DNA of 64,000 nucleotides, taken from NCBI GenBank assembly GCA_964619955.1, contig CAZUJF010000003.1, forward strand, positions 1 to 64,000. Direction: 5' to 3'. This document shows, piece by piece, positions 5,658-14,156 of the stretch. The stretch comes from JACQFK01 sp964619955. GTDB taxonomy: Bacteria > Planctomycetota > MHYJ01 > JACPRB01. Both the position numbers and the translations under genes were made by a program. The notes below the pieces were generated by a model. The model was not told the DNA's origin. It worked only from the letters and a program-made list of their open reading frames with translations, and searched no databases. Position 1 is the stretch's first letter, and the number at the start of each line of letters is the position of its first letter.

Positions 5658-6557
5658 TCACGGTTTCCCGAGCGCCTCCGCGAACTTGCGGCCCAGGTCG
5701 ATGTAGCCCGCCGAATCGTAGTGCCAGGGATCCGAGTAGCCGTAGTCGTCCGTCGAGGTCACCAGCTTCGCGTGGCCGTCCGCCGTCACCCAGGCGGCTT
5801 GGGCCTCCCGGACGATCGGGCCGAACTTCCAGCTCATCGGCTTGGCCGGCTTCTTCGGCGCGTCTGAGGAGCTCGAAATCCTTCCGATGACGACCGGGAC
5901 GTCGTCCGCGCGCAGGGCCGCGCGGATCAGGTCCATCAGACGCCGCAGGTTCTCCTGGTATTTCCTGGCGGTCTCCTCCGTGTGCTGTGCGTCGCTCTCG
6001 CCCTGCATCCAGACGATGCCCTTGGGGATGAGGCGGTCGGGTTCGCCGTCCCCGTCGATATCGCCCACGGAGCTCGCCGTCCGCAGCGCGGCGAGGAAGT
6101 GGTCCCACTGGTTGACGCCGTTGGTCTTCTTGTAGTCGGGGTCCCAGCAGCCGAAGCCCCCGGCCGCGTCGATCGCGATCGAGGTGCCCCCGCGCGAATA
6201 TTTCAGGATCGCGATGTGGCGCCCCGGGCTCAGTTCCTTCATGGCGCGGCCGAACGTGAGTTCCACGCCGAAGCGGTCGGAAAAGCGGTTCTCCTTGCCG
6301 TCGGACTTGAACCCGGTCCCGTTGCCCGGCCGCAGCTCGGTCCAGAGACCGCGGCCGTCGACCTCGGCGCCGTCCGCGGCCATGTTCCCGTGGAAGAGCC
6401 GCACGCCTGGGACGGGGGCGTTGAGCTCCGGCGGCAGGTCCTTCACGTAGCCGAAGCCGTCCATGTTGGACTGGCCGCCGAGGTAGTAGAGGTCGTAGTC
6501 CTTCGCCGACGCGGCGGCGCCGAGCAGCAGGATCGCGAGCAGCGCACGAAGAGCCAT
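5658..6557 (-). CDS. Sialate O-acetylesterase-type (SASA/DUF303) protein
   Basis: A 299-residue secreted protein with a signal peptide ending in AAASA. The block GGQSNMDG is the nucleophile motif of the SASA branch of SGNH esterases, and DPWHYDSAGY near the C-terminus supplies the conserved His. Expected to remove acetyl groups from sugars outside the cytoplasm. The start is the ATG at 6557 because a full GGAGGTG lies just before it on the minus strand; a TTG four codons upstream overlaps that site. It converges on the esterase gene and may act on the same acylated polysaccharides. Confidence 0.88.
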   Translation of the reverse strand: MALRALLAILLLGAAASAKDYDLYYLGGQSNMDGFGYVKDLPPELNAPVPGVRLFHGNMAADGAEVDGRGLWTELRPGNGTGFKSDGKENRFSDRFGVELTFGRAMKELSPGRHIAILKYSRGGTSIAIDAAGGFGCWDPDYKKTNGVNQWDHFLAALRTASSVGDIDGDGEPDRLIPKGIVWMQGESDAQHTEETARKYQENLRRLMDLIRAALRADDVPVVIGRISSSSDAPKKPAKPMSWKFGPIVREAQAAWVTADGHAKLVTSTDDYGYSDPWHYDSAGYIDLGRKFAEALGKP

Positions 6558-6616
6558 GGGCACCTCCAAGTCTCAAGGATACCTTCGACCCGGGGCGTCT
6601 TCCACGCTTTGCGGGG

Positions 6617-7981
6617 TCACGCGAGGAGTTTCGGGAGGAGCCAGGTCATCGCGTGCGGCAGACTCAGGAGCCGGTAAGCGACCTTGCCGCCGGTGGTGGT
6701 GGACAGCGACAGTCGCGCATCGGCGGGCGGGTTTCCGTCGAGCCGGACGGCGGTTTCAAGCCCCTTCTCGAACATGAACTGATGCAGACTCTTCATCGCC
6801 CCCGCGGCTCCCGATTTAAGCTCTACGGGGACGATGCTGCCTGCCAAAGGGATCAGATAGTCGATCTCCCCCGGCCGGCCTCCCTCGCGCTGCCAGTAGT
6901 GCAGGGAAGGGCCGCCTCCCTCGGCCTCGCCCGTGAAGGAGCGCAGCTGCTGGCCGGCCAGCTGCTCGGCGAGTTGGCCCCGGAGCCGGGGCGAAAGGTC
7001 GCGTGAGGCCGGGAAGACGGGGCCTGCCGGCGTGTCCAGCAGCGCGTGCAGGAGTCCCACGTCGAGCAGCACGACTTTGTGAAACCCGGGTTTGGATTCG
7101 CCGGCCAGGGGCAGGCCGTTGGCGGCGGTGTGGGTGACGAGGGTGCAGAGTCGGGAGGCGGCGAGCAGATCGATCGCCTGTTTCGCCTGGTGGCGTTTCA
7201 CTCCCTCACCGACCCGTGAGAAGACGAACTTTTCCCCCAGGGAAGTCGCGGCGGCCAGCAGGGTGGAATCCAGCACGCCGGGACCCAGTCGTCCCGCGTA
7301 TCGGGCGAAGTCGGTCCTGTAGGTGGCCATGAGGTCTTTTTGCAGCGAACGACACCGTCGGGCATCCCCGCCGGCGACGTCCGCGGCGACGACGGCCGGC
7401 ATGCCCCCGACCATCGAATAGCGATGGAACCAGGCGCCGGCCTGTTCGTGTGCCGCGGGGGACAGGACTGCTCCCGGGGTCCAGCCGGCGAGCGCGATTT
7501 TCAGTCGGTCCTGGCCGTGAGCCTCGAGGTACTCCGGAAAACTCATGGGTTCGATGTGGTGGAATCCGATTCTTCCGACGGGCATGCTGAACGCGTGTTC
7601 CGCCAGCGTGAATTCGAGCAAGGACCCGGCTGCGATGACGGCCAGTTCCGGGAGTTCCTCGGAAAACCAGCGGAGTTTGGCCAGGAGGGCGGGCGCCGCC
7701 TGGATTTCGTCCAGGAAAAGCAGCGTGCCCCCGGGTTGAAGGTCCCGGTTCAAGGCCAGCGACAGTTCATTGCAGATCTGCCGGGGATCGTTGGATTCAA
7801 AATGACGGGCCAGGCGCGGTTCACGTTCGAAATTGAGTTCCACCAGCGACAGGCCCCGCCGGGCGGCGAGATCGCGCACGAGCCAGGTTTTCCCGACCTG
7901 TCGCGCCCCTCTAAGGACCAGTGGCTGGCGTCGCGGAGCGTCAAGCCAGGTTTCCAAGCGAAGAGTGCTTGTTCGAATCAC
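6617..7981 (-). CDS. AAA_14/DUF4143 ATPase
   Basis: A 454-residue protein of the AAA_14 plus DUF4143 family: Walker A GARQVGKT, Walker B LLFLDEIQ, a central PMSFPEY segment and a C-terminal nuclease-like region with the VELKSG signature. These ATPases are widespread, scattered in distribution and of unknown cellular role. The GTG start at 7981 is favoured because TATAGT (7993-7988) ends six bases before it. A 14-bp palindrome lies directly upstream of the -10. No clear partner gene adjoins it. Confidence 0.88.
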   Translation of the reverse strand: MIRTSTLRLETWLDAPRRQPLVLRGARQVGKTWLVRDLAARRGLSLVELNFEREPRLARHFESNDPRQICNELSLALNRDLQPGGTLLFLDEIQAAPALLAKLRWFSEELPELAVIAAGSLLEFTLAEHAFSMPVGRIGFHHIEPMSFPEYLEAHGQDRLKIALAGWTPGAVLSPAAHEQAGAWFHRYSMVGGMPAVVAADVAGGDARRCRSLQKDLMATYRTDFARYAGRLGPGVLDSTLLAAATSLGEKFVFSRVGEGVKRHQAKQAIDLLAASRLCTLVTHTAANGLPLAGESKPGFHKVVLLDVGLLHALLDTPAGPVFPASRDLSPRLRGQLAEQLAGQQLRSFTGEAEGGGPSLHYWQREGGRPGEIDYLIPLAGSIVPVELKSGAAGAMKSLHQFMFEKGLETAVRLDGNPPADARLSLSTTTGGKVAYRLLSLPHAMTWLLPKLLA

Positions 7982-7987
7982 GCTAGT

Positions 7988-8010
7988 ACTATACAAAACA
8001 ACGCGTTGTT
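7988..8010 (-). promoter_or_regulatory. -10 box with a 14-bp palindromic operator candidate
   Basis: TATAGT (7993-7988) lies six bases before the GTG start. The perfect 14-bp palindrome 7997-8010 (AACAACGCGTTGTT) falls in the -35/-10 spacer, a place where a bound dimer would block RNA polymerase. The flanking region is AT-rich. Confidence 0.5.
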
Positions 8011-8115
8011 ATGTAATCAATTTGTTCAAAGATCGCTATTTGAAGGGGCCCCTTTCGATTGATTCGCGAGTTTCGAAGCGACTTTCGGGTCAGAGCAGTT
8101 CGTCCGCGAGCGGTG

Positions 8116-8376
8116 TCACCCGGGCTTCGTCCTCTGTTCGAGCAGTTCCAGAAACTGCAGCGCCTCGGACCTCGAGGCGCCGCACATTTCCTGCGTGGGC
8201 CGCAAGTGCACACACACCGCGGGACGCTCGGGTTTGCCGAAAAGCCGGCAGCGCTCCAGTTCGTCGAGCTGGACGCAGCGCACGCCGGCGGGCTTGCCCT
8301 CCGGCATGCCGGGGATGGGCGTCGAGATCGACGGCGCGATGCAGCAGGCCCCGCAGGAGGGGCGGCAGTCGATCAC
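8116..8376 (-). CDS. YkgJ-type Cys-cluster protein
   Basis: An 86-residue protein with the cysteine pattern CRPSCGACC near the N-terminus and later single cysteines (RCVQL, CRLFG, AVCVH), typical of the YkgJ/UPF0153 zinc- or iron-binding family. Its role is unknown. Its ATG overlaps the stop of the upstream gene by 4 bases (ATGA), so it is the last gene of a three-gene coupled operon. Confidence 0.82.
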   Translation of the reverse strand: MIDCRPSCGACCIAPSISTPIPGMPEGKPAGVRCVQLDELERCRLFGKPERPAVCVHLRPTQEMCGASRSEALQFLELLEQRTKPG

Positions 8377-9401
8377 TTCTTCACCGGAGCGGCCTGGCGC
8401 AGGAGGCCCTCGCGGAAGATGCGCTCCGCGCCGTCCGCACGGCCCTTGAGCTCGTGCGCGGTCGCGAGATAGCGGCGCGCGAGATCCTCCCGGCCTTCGC
8501 AGAAGAAGAACAGCGCGGCTTTGACGTAGGAGGCGCCCTCGTTCGCGGGCAGCGTCTTCCCGAGCGTCCAGCCCACGAGGATGTCCGCATGCAGTGTCGA
8601 GAACGGAATGTCCATGAGCCCCTCGGGCGTGTCGAGCTGAAGCCGGTCGTCATGGAGGTGGGCGAGTTTCCCGCCGTGGCGCTTCTTGTCCAGCTGCTGG
8701 ATCGAAACCATCTGGCCCAGTCGCGACTGCAGGGATTTCTGGAAGGCCTCCCAGTAGGCCGCCGCCTCCGCCACGGCGGCGCGTTCGTCGGCGAAAACGT
8801 CGGCCAGGGGGCCCCAGGCTTCGTTCTTGGCGGCGCCCTCGAGTTCCGCCAGCGCCTCGGGGTAGGCGCGCGCGCGGACGAAGGCGGCCAGTTTCGGGAC
8901 GAGTTCCGTCCGGACGGCCTTCCAGGCGGCCTCCGTGCGGCGCTCCTGCTCGTACGCCTCGTGATCGGCCGCGGCCGCCTTCAGCTGCACGAGGGCGCTC
9001 GTGCAGCTCTGCGCCACCTCCGGCCCGGCGCTCTTGCGGACTTCCTCGAAAAGCGCGGAGGCGCCGGCGTAGTCCCGTTTCGCCGCGAGCTGCTTCGCCC
9101 GGATCGCCGCGTTGTTGAAGGCCGTGCGGGAGGCGTTTTCCGCCAGCAGCCGCTTGAGTTCTTCGGCCTCCCGCGGATCGGCGGGCGCCTGCGGGGCCGG
9201 GGAGACCGTCCGGGTCCGTTCCAGGACGGCCGGCGGCGCCGGCTTGTCCCGCCGGGGTTCCTTCTCGCGGGCTTTCGCGGCGGGCGGCGGGGGCGCGGCC
9301 GTCGGGAGTTCCTCCGCCGGGGCGGGGGAGAAGAGCAGCGCGGCGAGCGCCACGCCCGCGAGCGCGGCGGCGCCGACGATCGCGATCTTGAGCGGCGTCA
9401 T
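8373..9401 (-). CDS. Membrane-anchored protein of unknown function
   Basis: A 342-residue protein with an N-terminal transmembrane helix (about residues 5-22), a Pro/Ala-rich linker and a helical, charged domain rich in Ala, Glu and Lys that probably forms coiled coil or TPR-like hairpins, followed by a C-terminal part with paired aromatic/Cys residues. No family recognised. The reading frame extends upstream without a stop, but that part lies inside the preceding gene. The start ATG (9401-9399) shares one base with its neighbour's TGA, indicating translational coupling. Confidence 0.72.
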   Translation of the reverse strand: MTPLKIAIVGAAALAGVALAALLFSPAPAEELPTAAPPPPAAKAREKEPRRDKPAPPAVLERTRTVSPAPQAPADPREAEELKRLLAENASRTAFNNAAIRAKQLAAKRDYAGASALFEEVRKSAGPEVAQSCTSALVQLKAAAADHEAYEQERRTEAAWKAVRTELVPKLAAFVRARAYPEALAELEGAAKNEAWGPLADVFADERAAVAEAAAYWEAFQKSLQSRLGQMVSIQQLDKKRHGGKLAHLHDDRLQLDTPEGLMDIPFSTLHADILVGWTLGKTLPANEGASYVKAALFFFCEGREDLARRYLATAHELKGRADGAERIFREGLLRQAAPVKK

Positions 9402-10771
9402 CAGGGGACGATGCTTTCCATCGGCAGATCGTAGACGGCGAAGGCCGAGGGCTCCACCGCAAAGCCCTTGCGCGCCTGCTCCTCCCAGTGGAGCCTCTCG
9501 TCCTCGACGACCTGACGGCCGTTGCTCTTCCACCAGGCCTCGAAGTGCGTGAGGTTGATCCCCTGGACGCCGGTCAGCCGGCGGCAAAAGTGCAGGCAGA
9601 TGCGTTTCGTCTCGTGGTCGTTCGACTTTGCGCCCTCGACGATCGTGGGCAGGGCGGGCTTCCCGAGCTTGAGCAGCGAGGCGGCGGAGTCCTTGGGATA
9701 GGCGTCGAGCGTCTTGAGCAGCATCGGACCGGCGGCCTTGTCGCCGATCACGCCGAGCTGCCGGATGATCTCGATCTGCAGCTTCGGGTTCCGGTTCTTC
9801 GTCAGGAGATCCTTGAGCGCCTGGATGGCCCAGGCGCGGTACTGGCGGAACGCGGACGCGAAGAGCGCGCGGTCGGGATGCGTCGCCGGGGGCGCCTCGC
9901 TGAAGCCGTCGAAGATGAAGTCGAAGGCCGCGCGGCCGCCCTGGGCCCGCGCCAGGCCCAGCGCGACGCCGCGACGCACGGGGTCCGTCTCCTTGCGCCA
10001 CCAGCCGAGCGACTTGAGGACCACGGCGGGGTCCATCCAGGCGAGGCCTTCTCCGAGCACGCGGAGCAGCGCGGGGCTCTGTTCGGTCTCGAGCAGTTTC
10101 AGCAGCGCGTCGGCGTGCAGCGGGGAGGGGGGGTGGATCAGGGCGCCCAGCGCCTCCGCGCGCCGCGCCTCGTCGGGGTCCGAGAGCCCCTCGGCCAGTT
10201 CCTGCAGGCCCGGGCCGAGCTCGCCGTCGAAGGATTTCCTCCCGGGTTCGCGCCCGGGCGGCGCGTCGAAGGCGAACTGCGGATCGAGCAGCGGGACGAG
10301 CGCGGGTTTCGCGGGCGCGGGGGCGCCGGCGCGGTCCGAGGTCGCGGCGCCGCGGCAGAGCCGGATGAACTGCATCATGAGCTGGATGTTCCTGCCCAAG
10401 GCGGGATGCTCGCCGCCGTAATGCGGTTCGAGCAGCTGGAGGACCTGGACGGCTCCCTGCGCGGTCTCGATGGCCTGCTGGATCTTGGGGTTGCGCAGCG
10501 GATGGGCCTCGTCGAGTTTCGCGGCCTCCTCGAAGATCCGCTTGGCTTCCTTGAAGCGCTCGTCCGAGCGGGCGATCGGGGTCCGGATCTCCTCGAAGAG
10601 CACGCCGGCCTCGGCCGCGGGGATGCGGCGGGGTCCGGCCGCCGTCAGAACGACGTAGTCCGCGCCCTCCCGGCTCACGGAGCCGCGCAGCCGTTCGCCC
10701 GAGCGGGTGATGAGGACCGCGTCCGCCTGGAGCAGCGCCGCGGCGAGCAGGGTGAGGAGCCCAAGGTGCAT
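9401..10771 (-). CDS. Secreted HEAT-repeat protein
   Basis: A 456-residue protein with a short signal peptide followed by Gln (AALLQ). Residues about 18-60 form a small beta domain that begins ADAVLITRSGERLRG, similar to domains seen in planctomycete secreted proteins. After a helical middle, the C-terminal half has HEAT-like repeats (for example LLKTLDAYPKDSAASLLKLG). Specific function unknown. First gene of the operon with 8373-9401 and 8116-8376. TATAGT (10785-10780) ends eight bases before the ATG. Confidence 0.75.
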   Translation of the reverse strand: MHLGLLTLLAAALLQADAVLITRSGERLRGSVSREGADYVVLTAAGPRRIPAAEAGVLFEEIRTPIARSDERFKEAKRIFEEAAKLDEAHPLRNPKIQQAIETAQGAVQVLQLLEPHYGGEHPALGRNIQLMMQFIRLCRGAATSDRAGAPAPAKPALVPLLDPQFAFDAPPGREPGRKSFDGELGPGLQELAEGLSDPDEARRAEALGALIHPPSPLHADALLKLLETEQSPALLRVLGEGLAWMDPAVVLKSLGWWRKETDPVRRGVALGLARAQGGRAAFDFIFDGFSEAPPATHPDRALFASAFRQYRAWAIQALKDLLTKNRNPKLQIEIIRQLGVIGDKAAGPMLLKTLDAYPKDSAASLLKLGKPALPTIVEGAKSNDHETKRICLHFCRRLTGVQGINLTHFEAWWKSNGRQVVEDERLHWEEQARKGFAVEPSAFAVYDLPMESIVP

Positions 10772-10779
10772 GTGTTATA

Positions 10780-10785
10780 ACTATA
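10780..10785 (-). promoter_or_regulatory. -10 element of the HEAT operon
   Basis: TATAGT on the minus strand with an 8-base gap to the ATG and no Shine-Dalgarno. The short AT-rich intergenic region is shared with the divergent Cys-cluster gene at 10820. Confidence 0.55.
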
Positions 10786-10819
10786 CGATCAGGAACCCCT
10801 TCGGGATCGGGTCAACGAC

Positions 10820-11239
10820 ATGAGCCAGGCGGAGGCGTTCCGGGAATTGGAAACGGCGTATGCCGATCTCGAGCGCGAGCTCGGCGAACTGCGTCCGCTC
10901 TGCCGGCAGTCCTCCCGCTGCTGCCGCTTCAAGGATTTCGACCATCAGCTCTGGACCACGGGGCTGGAGCTCGACTGGCTGCTGGCGGGGGAGGCGCTGC
11001 CGGAGACGATCCCGGACGGGGTCTGCCCCTACCTGAAGAACGGGCTGTGCGGGGCGCGGGGGCGCCGCATGCTGGGCTGCCGGGTCTTCTTCTGCGACCC
11101 GGGCTACAAGGACGCCATGAATCCCCTGTATGAGCGGTATCACGCGCGGATCAAGGAGATCCACCGGCGCTTCGGGCTTGCATACGAGTATCGGGAGCTG
11201 CTCGCCGCTCTTGCGGCCCGGAAACAGGAGCCTGCGTAA
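10820..11239 (+). CDS. Cys-cluster (YkgJ-like) protein
   Basis: A 139-residue protein with cysteines in the pattern CRQSSRCCRF, VCPYL, GLCGA and LGCRVFFC, consistent with the YkgJ-type metal-binding family. The C-terminal part is helical. Function unknown. It is transcribed away from the operon at 8116-10771, which also carries a Cys-cluster protein, so the two loci may serve one process. No signal peptide, so cytoplasmic. Confidence 0.78.
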   Translation: MSQAEAFRELETAYADLERELGELRPLCRQSSRCCRFKDFDHQLWTTGLELDWLLAGEALPETIPDGVCPYLKNGLCGARGRRMLGCRVFFCDPGYKDAMNPLYERYHARIKEIHRRFGLAYEYRELLAALAARKQEPA

Positions 11240-11305
11240 GCCATAATTGTTGGGGCCGTCCCCGGCGGCGTCAGGCGGAGCGGGGCTCTGCTGCGGGGAA
11301 GTCGA

Positions 11306-11320
11306 TGGCACGCAAATTGC
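11306..11320 (+). promoter_or_regulatory. Sigma-54 promoter (-24/-12), copy 1
   Basis: TGGCACG-N4-TTGC matches the sigma-54 consensus with the exact GG-N10-GC spacing. Transcription should begin near 11332, two bases before the ATG of the HPt gene at 11334. Confidence 0.8.
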
Positions 11321-11333
11321 GCTATTTGCTCTG

Positions 11334-11681
11334 ATGCAGGATCTGGATCCATCCGCGGTGGAGCGCCTCCGGTCCGTCGGAGGGCAGGCTCTGGTGGAGC
11401 AGATCGTGGGTCTGTTCCTGGGGAACACGCCCAAGCGTCTTCAAGTCATTCGCGAGGGCATCGAGAAGGAGGAGTGGTACAGCGCCGAGCGGGGCGCCCA
11501 CTCGATGCGATCCGCGGCGGGCAATCTCGGCCTGGGGACGCTCCAGGAGCTCTCGGGGCACTTGGAGGAGGCCTGCGAGGCGCATCAAACCGAGGTCGCC
11601 CAGGCCTTGCTGGAGAACTTCGTGGCCGTCTGGGACCAGCTTCGACCCAGGGTCGAACAGCTCCTCCGGCCTCCCGCCTGA
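11334..11681 (+). CDS. Histidine phosphotransfer (HPt) protein
   Basis: A 115-residue single-domain HPt protein. The block GAHSMRSAAGNLG contains the phospho-accepting His56 in the standard HPt helix. It would pass phosphate between receiver domains, probably those of the two following proteins. The ATG at 11334 is chosen because an in-frame upstream extension would run through the sigma-54 promoter. Next gene 105 bases downstream with its own sigma-54 promoter. Confidence 0.85.
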   Translation: MQDLDPSAVERLRSVGGQALVEQIVGLFLGNTPKRLQVIREGIEKEEWYSAERGAHSMRSAAGNLGLGTLQELSGHLEEACEAHQTEVAQALLENFVAVWDQLRPRVEQLLRPPA

Positions 11682-11758
11682 ATCCGACCGGCTTCACATT
11701 TGTCCCGCCCTCCTCCGGTTTTGTGTCGGAGCCGGTTTCCCCCCTAGGGAACTGCATT

Positions 11759-11773
11759 TGGCATGCATTTTGC
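11759..11773 (+). promoter_or_regulatory. Sigma-54 promoter (-24/-12), copy 2
   Basis: TGGCATG-N4-TTGC with GG-N10-GC spacing. It overlaps an ATG at 11763, so that codon cannot be the start if this promoter is used. The expected +1 is about 11785, two bases before the GTG at 11787. Confidence 0.8.
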
Positions 11774-11786
11774 TTTGGTTAGACCC

Positions 11787-13328
11787 GTGCGCGAGCTGAA
11801 GCTGTGGTACCGGGACCGCCTGCCGGACCGGATTTCCGCCTTGGAAGCCACCCGCGGGAACCTGGAGCGAGGGGAGGCTGAGGCGCTGGATTCGCTCCGT
11901 CGCCTGGCGCACGCGCTCCGCGGCAGCGGCGCGACGTACGGCTTCCCCGAAATCTCGGAAGCGGCGAAGCGGGTGGAGGAGGCCTCGGAGGAGGAGACCC
12001 TGCCGTCCGTGTCGGATCTTCTGCGGACCCTGAAGGGAGCCGTGGCAAGCGGGGACGTGGACCGCCGCTCGATCCTGATCATCGAAGACGATGCGGATCT
12101 GGCGGCGTTCGCGCAGGCGGCCCTGGCGGCCCCGGGGCTTGACTTCCACATGGCCCGTTCCGCGGCCGAGGCGCGGGCCGTTCTGGACGAGAAGGAGGTG
12201 TCGCTCATCCTGCTCGATCTGGTCCTTCCCGACAGCGACGGTCGCAACCTGCTTCTGGAATTCCGGGAACGGCTGGCCACCTCGGTGATTCCGGTGGTGG
12301 TGACGACCGGCAAGACATCCGCGCAGGTGCGGGCGGAGTGCCTGGCGCTGGGCGCCGACGAATTCCTCGAGAAGCCCTTCAGCGCCGCCGCGCTGAAGGA
12401 GGCGGTGGAGGCCCGACTCGGCGCCGGCTCGGAGCTGACGCGGGAGTTCCGCCGCGATCCGCTCACGGGGCTGGCGAACCGTGCGGCCTTCCATGAAGCC
12501 TTCGAGCGCGCCCGCTACGTGGCCGCGGTGGCGGAGGAGCCGCTGGCGGTGGCGCTGATCGACCTCGACCGCTTCCGCCAGGTGAACGAACTCTGCGGCA
12601 CCGAGACGGGCGACCAAGTCCTGCGCCAGACGGCCGCGCTGCTGGCCCGGTCCCTCCGCGGTTCGGACTTCATCGCCCGCTGGGGGGGCGAGGAGTTCGT
12701 GGTGTTCTTTCCGAAGACCTCGTCCGACGACGCCTCGGCGGCGCTGAGGAAGACCCTCCAGGACCTGCATGACGAGCCGATTTCCGCAGGGGCCGGCCGC
12801 TCGGTGAAACTCACGTTCTCCGCAGGGGTCGCGGACGTGCGGGACGGCATGGGGCTTCAGGACGCCCTTGCGGAGGCGGACCGCCTCCTCAGCGTCGCGA
12901 AGCACACGGGGCTGGACCGGGTGATCTCGATCGGGGACCGGGTGGAGGCGCCGCGGCGCCGCGTGCTGATCGTGGAGGACGACGAACTCATCCGGATGGT
13001 GGTGAAGCGCCTCCTGGAGCAGGAGGGGCTCGAGGTGGACGCGGCGGCGGACGGGGTGGAGGCGCTGGAGCGCGCGCTGGAGCGCCCGTACTCCCTGGTG
13101 GTGTCGGACATCCAGATGCCCCGCATGGACGGTCTGGAACTGCTCACGCGGCTCCGGCTGCTGCCGCCGACGGCGCAGACGCCGGTCGTGATGCTCACGG
13201 CGATGGGGAGCGAAGAGGACGTGGTCCGCGGCATCGAACGGGGCGCGGACGAATACATCGTGAAGCCGTTCGCCTCCGCCGAATTGAGGGCGCGGGTGAG
13301 GCGGCTGCTCAAGAAGGGGGTTTCATGA
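11787..13328 (+). CDS. HPt-REC-GGDEF-REC diguanylate cyclase
   Basis: A 513-residue signalling protein. Residues about 1-85 form an HPt domain with His42 in LAHALRGSGATYG. A first receiver domain follows with the phospho-acceptor Asp144 (LLDLVLPD), then a GGDEF domain with GGEEF at residue 300 preceded by the inhibitory-site pattern RGSD-x5. A second receiver carries Asp441 (VSDIQMPRMDG). The active site is intact, so it should make cyclic di-GMP. The GTG start at 11787 fits the sigma-54 promoter just upstream. The next gene overlaps its stop by 4 bases. Confidence 0.9.
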   Translation: MRELKLWYRDRLPDRISALEATRGNLERGEAEALDSLRRLAHALRGSGATYGFPEISEAAKRVEEASEEETLPSVSDLLRTLKGAVASGDVDRRSILIIEDDADLAAFAQAALAAPGLDFHMARSAAEARAVLDEKEVSLILLDLVLPDSDGRNLLLEFRERLATSVIPVVVTTGKTSAQVRAECLALGADEFLEKPFSAAALKEAVEARLGAGSELTREFRRDPLTGLANRAAFHEAFERARYVAAVAEEPLAVALIDLDRFRQVNELCGTETGDQVLRQTAALLARSLRGSDFIARWGGEEFVVFFPKTSSDDASAALRKTLQDLHDEPISAGAGRSVKLTFSAGVADVRDGMGLQDALAEADRLLSVAKHTGLDRVISIGDRVEAPRRRVLIVEDDELIRMVVKRLLEQEGLEVDAAADGVEALERALERPYSLVVSDIQMPRMDGLELLTRLRLLPPTAQTPVVMLTAMGSEEDVVRGIERGADEYIVKPFASAELRARVRRLLKKGVS

Positions 13329-14047
13329 GCCTGTATCGGATCCTGATCGTGGACGACGACGAGGAAAACGTCCTCATCCATGCCGCGATGCTCAAACGTG
13401 CCGGCTACGACGTGCAGTGGGCGACGAACGGCTGGGAGGGCATCGCGAAGGCGCGTTCCCTGCGGCCCGACCTCGTGCTCCTGGACGTGGTGATGCCGGA
13501 GATGGACGGCTGGACCTTCATGAAATTCGTGCGGGCGCACCGGGATCTTGCGGCGCTGCCGGTGGTCTTCCTGAGCGGCCGGGGATCGACGGCGGACCTG
13601 CGCCGCGGCCGCGCGCTGGGGGCGGACGACTATCTGGTGAAGCCCGTGGAAGCCGCCGTGCTGGAATCGCGGGTGGCGATGGTGCTGGACCGGCGGGGAA
13701 GCGCCTCCGCGGTGCCGCGCCTGCTCGTGCAGGAATCCGTCTCGCCGAGGCGGAACTTCCACATGCAGGGCCGGCTGGATCAGCTCGGCCTGATGCCGCT
13801 CTTCGCGCTGCTGGGGGCGGGCCGGCGGACGGGCACGCTCGAGGTGCGGGAATCGCTCGGCGGAGCCCTCGCCCGCATCCTGCTGAGGGACGGCCGCCTG
13901 GTGGGCGCCCGCCTGGAAGGGGCCGGTGGCGCCGGCGGACTAGAGGCGATCGAGGCCCTGTCCAAATGGTGCGACGGCGACTTCTCGTTCAGCGCGGGCG
14001 AGGTGCCCGATCTCGAGGATCCCGCGATCCTGTTTCCGGCCGTCTGA
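13325..14047 (+). CDS. Response regulator with C-terminal DUF4388/PATAN domain
   Basis: A 240-residue protein with a receiver domain (acidic pair DDDEE near residue 10, phospho-acceptor Asp54 in LLDVVMPEMDGW, conserved Lys in DDYLVKPVE), followed by a domain starting near MQGRLDQLGLMPLFALLG that matches DUF4388/PATAN modules found at the C-terminus of regulators in delta-proteobacteria, cyanobacteria and planctomycetes. No DNA-binding domain. ATGA overlap with the diguanylate cyclase gene makes them translationally coupled, so they should work in one phosphorelay. Confidence 0.87.
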   Translation: MSLYRILIVDDDEENVLIHAAMLKRAGYDVQWATNGWEGIAKARSLRPDLVLLDVVMPEMDGWTFMKFVRAHRDLAALPVVFLSGRGSTADLRRGRALGADDYLVKPVEAAVLESRVAMVLDRRGSASAVPRLLVQESVSPRRNFHMQGRLDQLGLMPLFALLGAGRRTGTLEVRESLGGALARILLRDGRLVGARLEGAGGAGGLEAIEALSKWCDGDFSFSAGEVPDLEDPAILFPAV

Positions 14048-14156
14048 GCCCCGCGTCGAATCGGGAAGGGCCCCGGGCCCCGTCCCCCCGGTTCCGCCTC
14101 GGGCGGGGTATACTGGCAAGGCATACGCAGCTTGATCCGCCGACTTCGAGGAATGC

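Noticed and set aside
14111..14127. Third sigma-54 promoter upstream of the TPR gene
   Set aside because: TGGCAAG with GG-N10-GC spacing is present, but the -12 element lacks TT, and an overlapping TATACT is an equally good -10, so it is not called.
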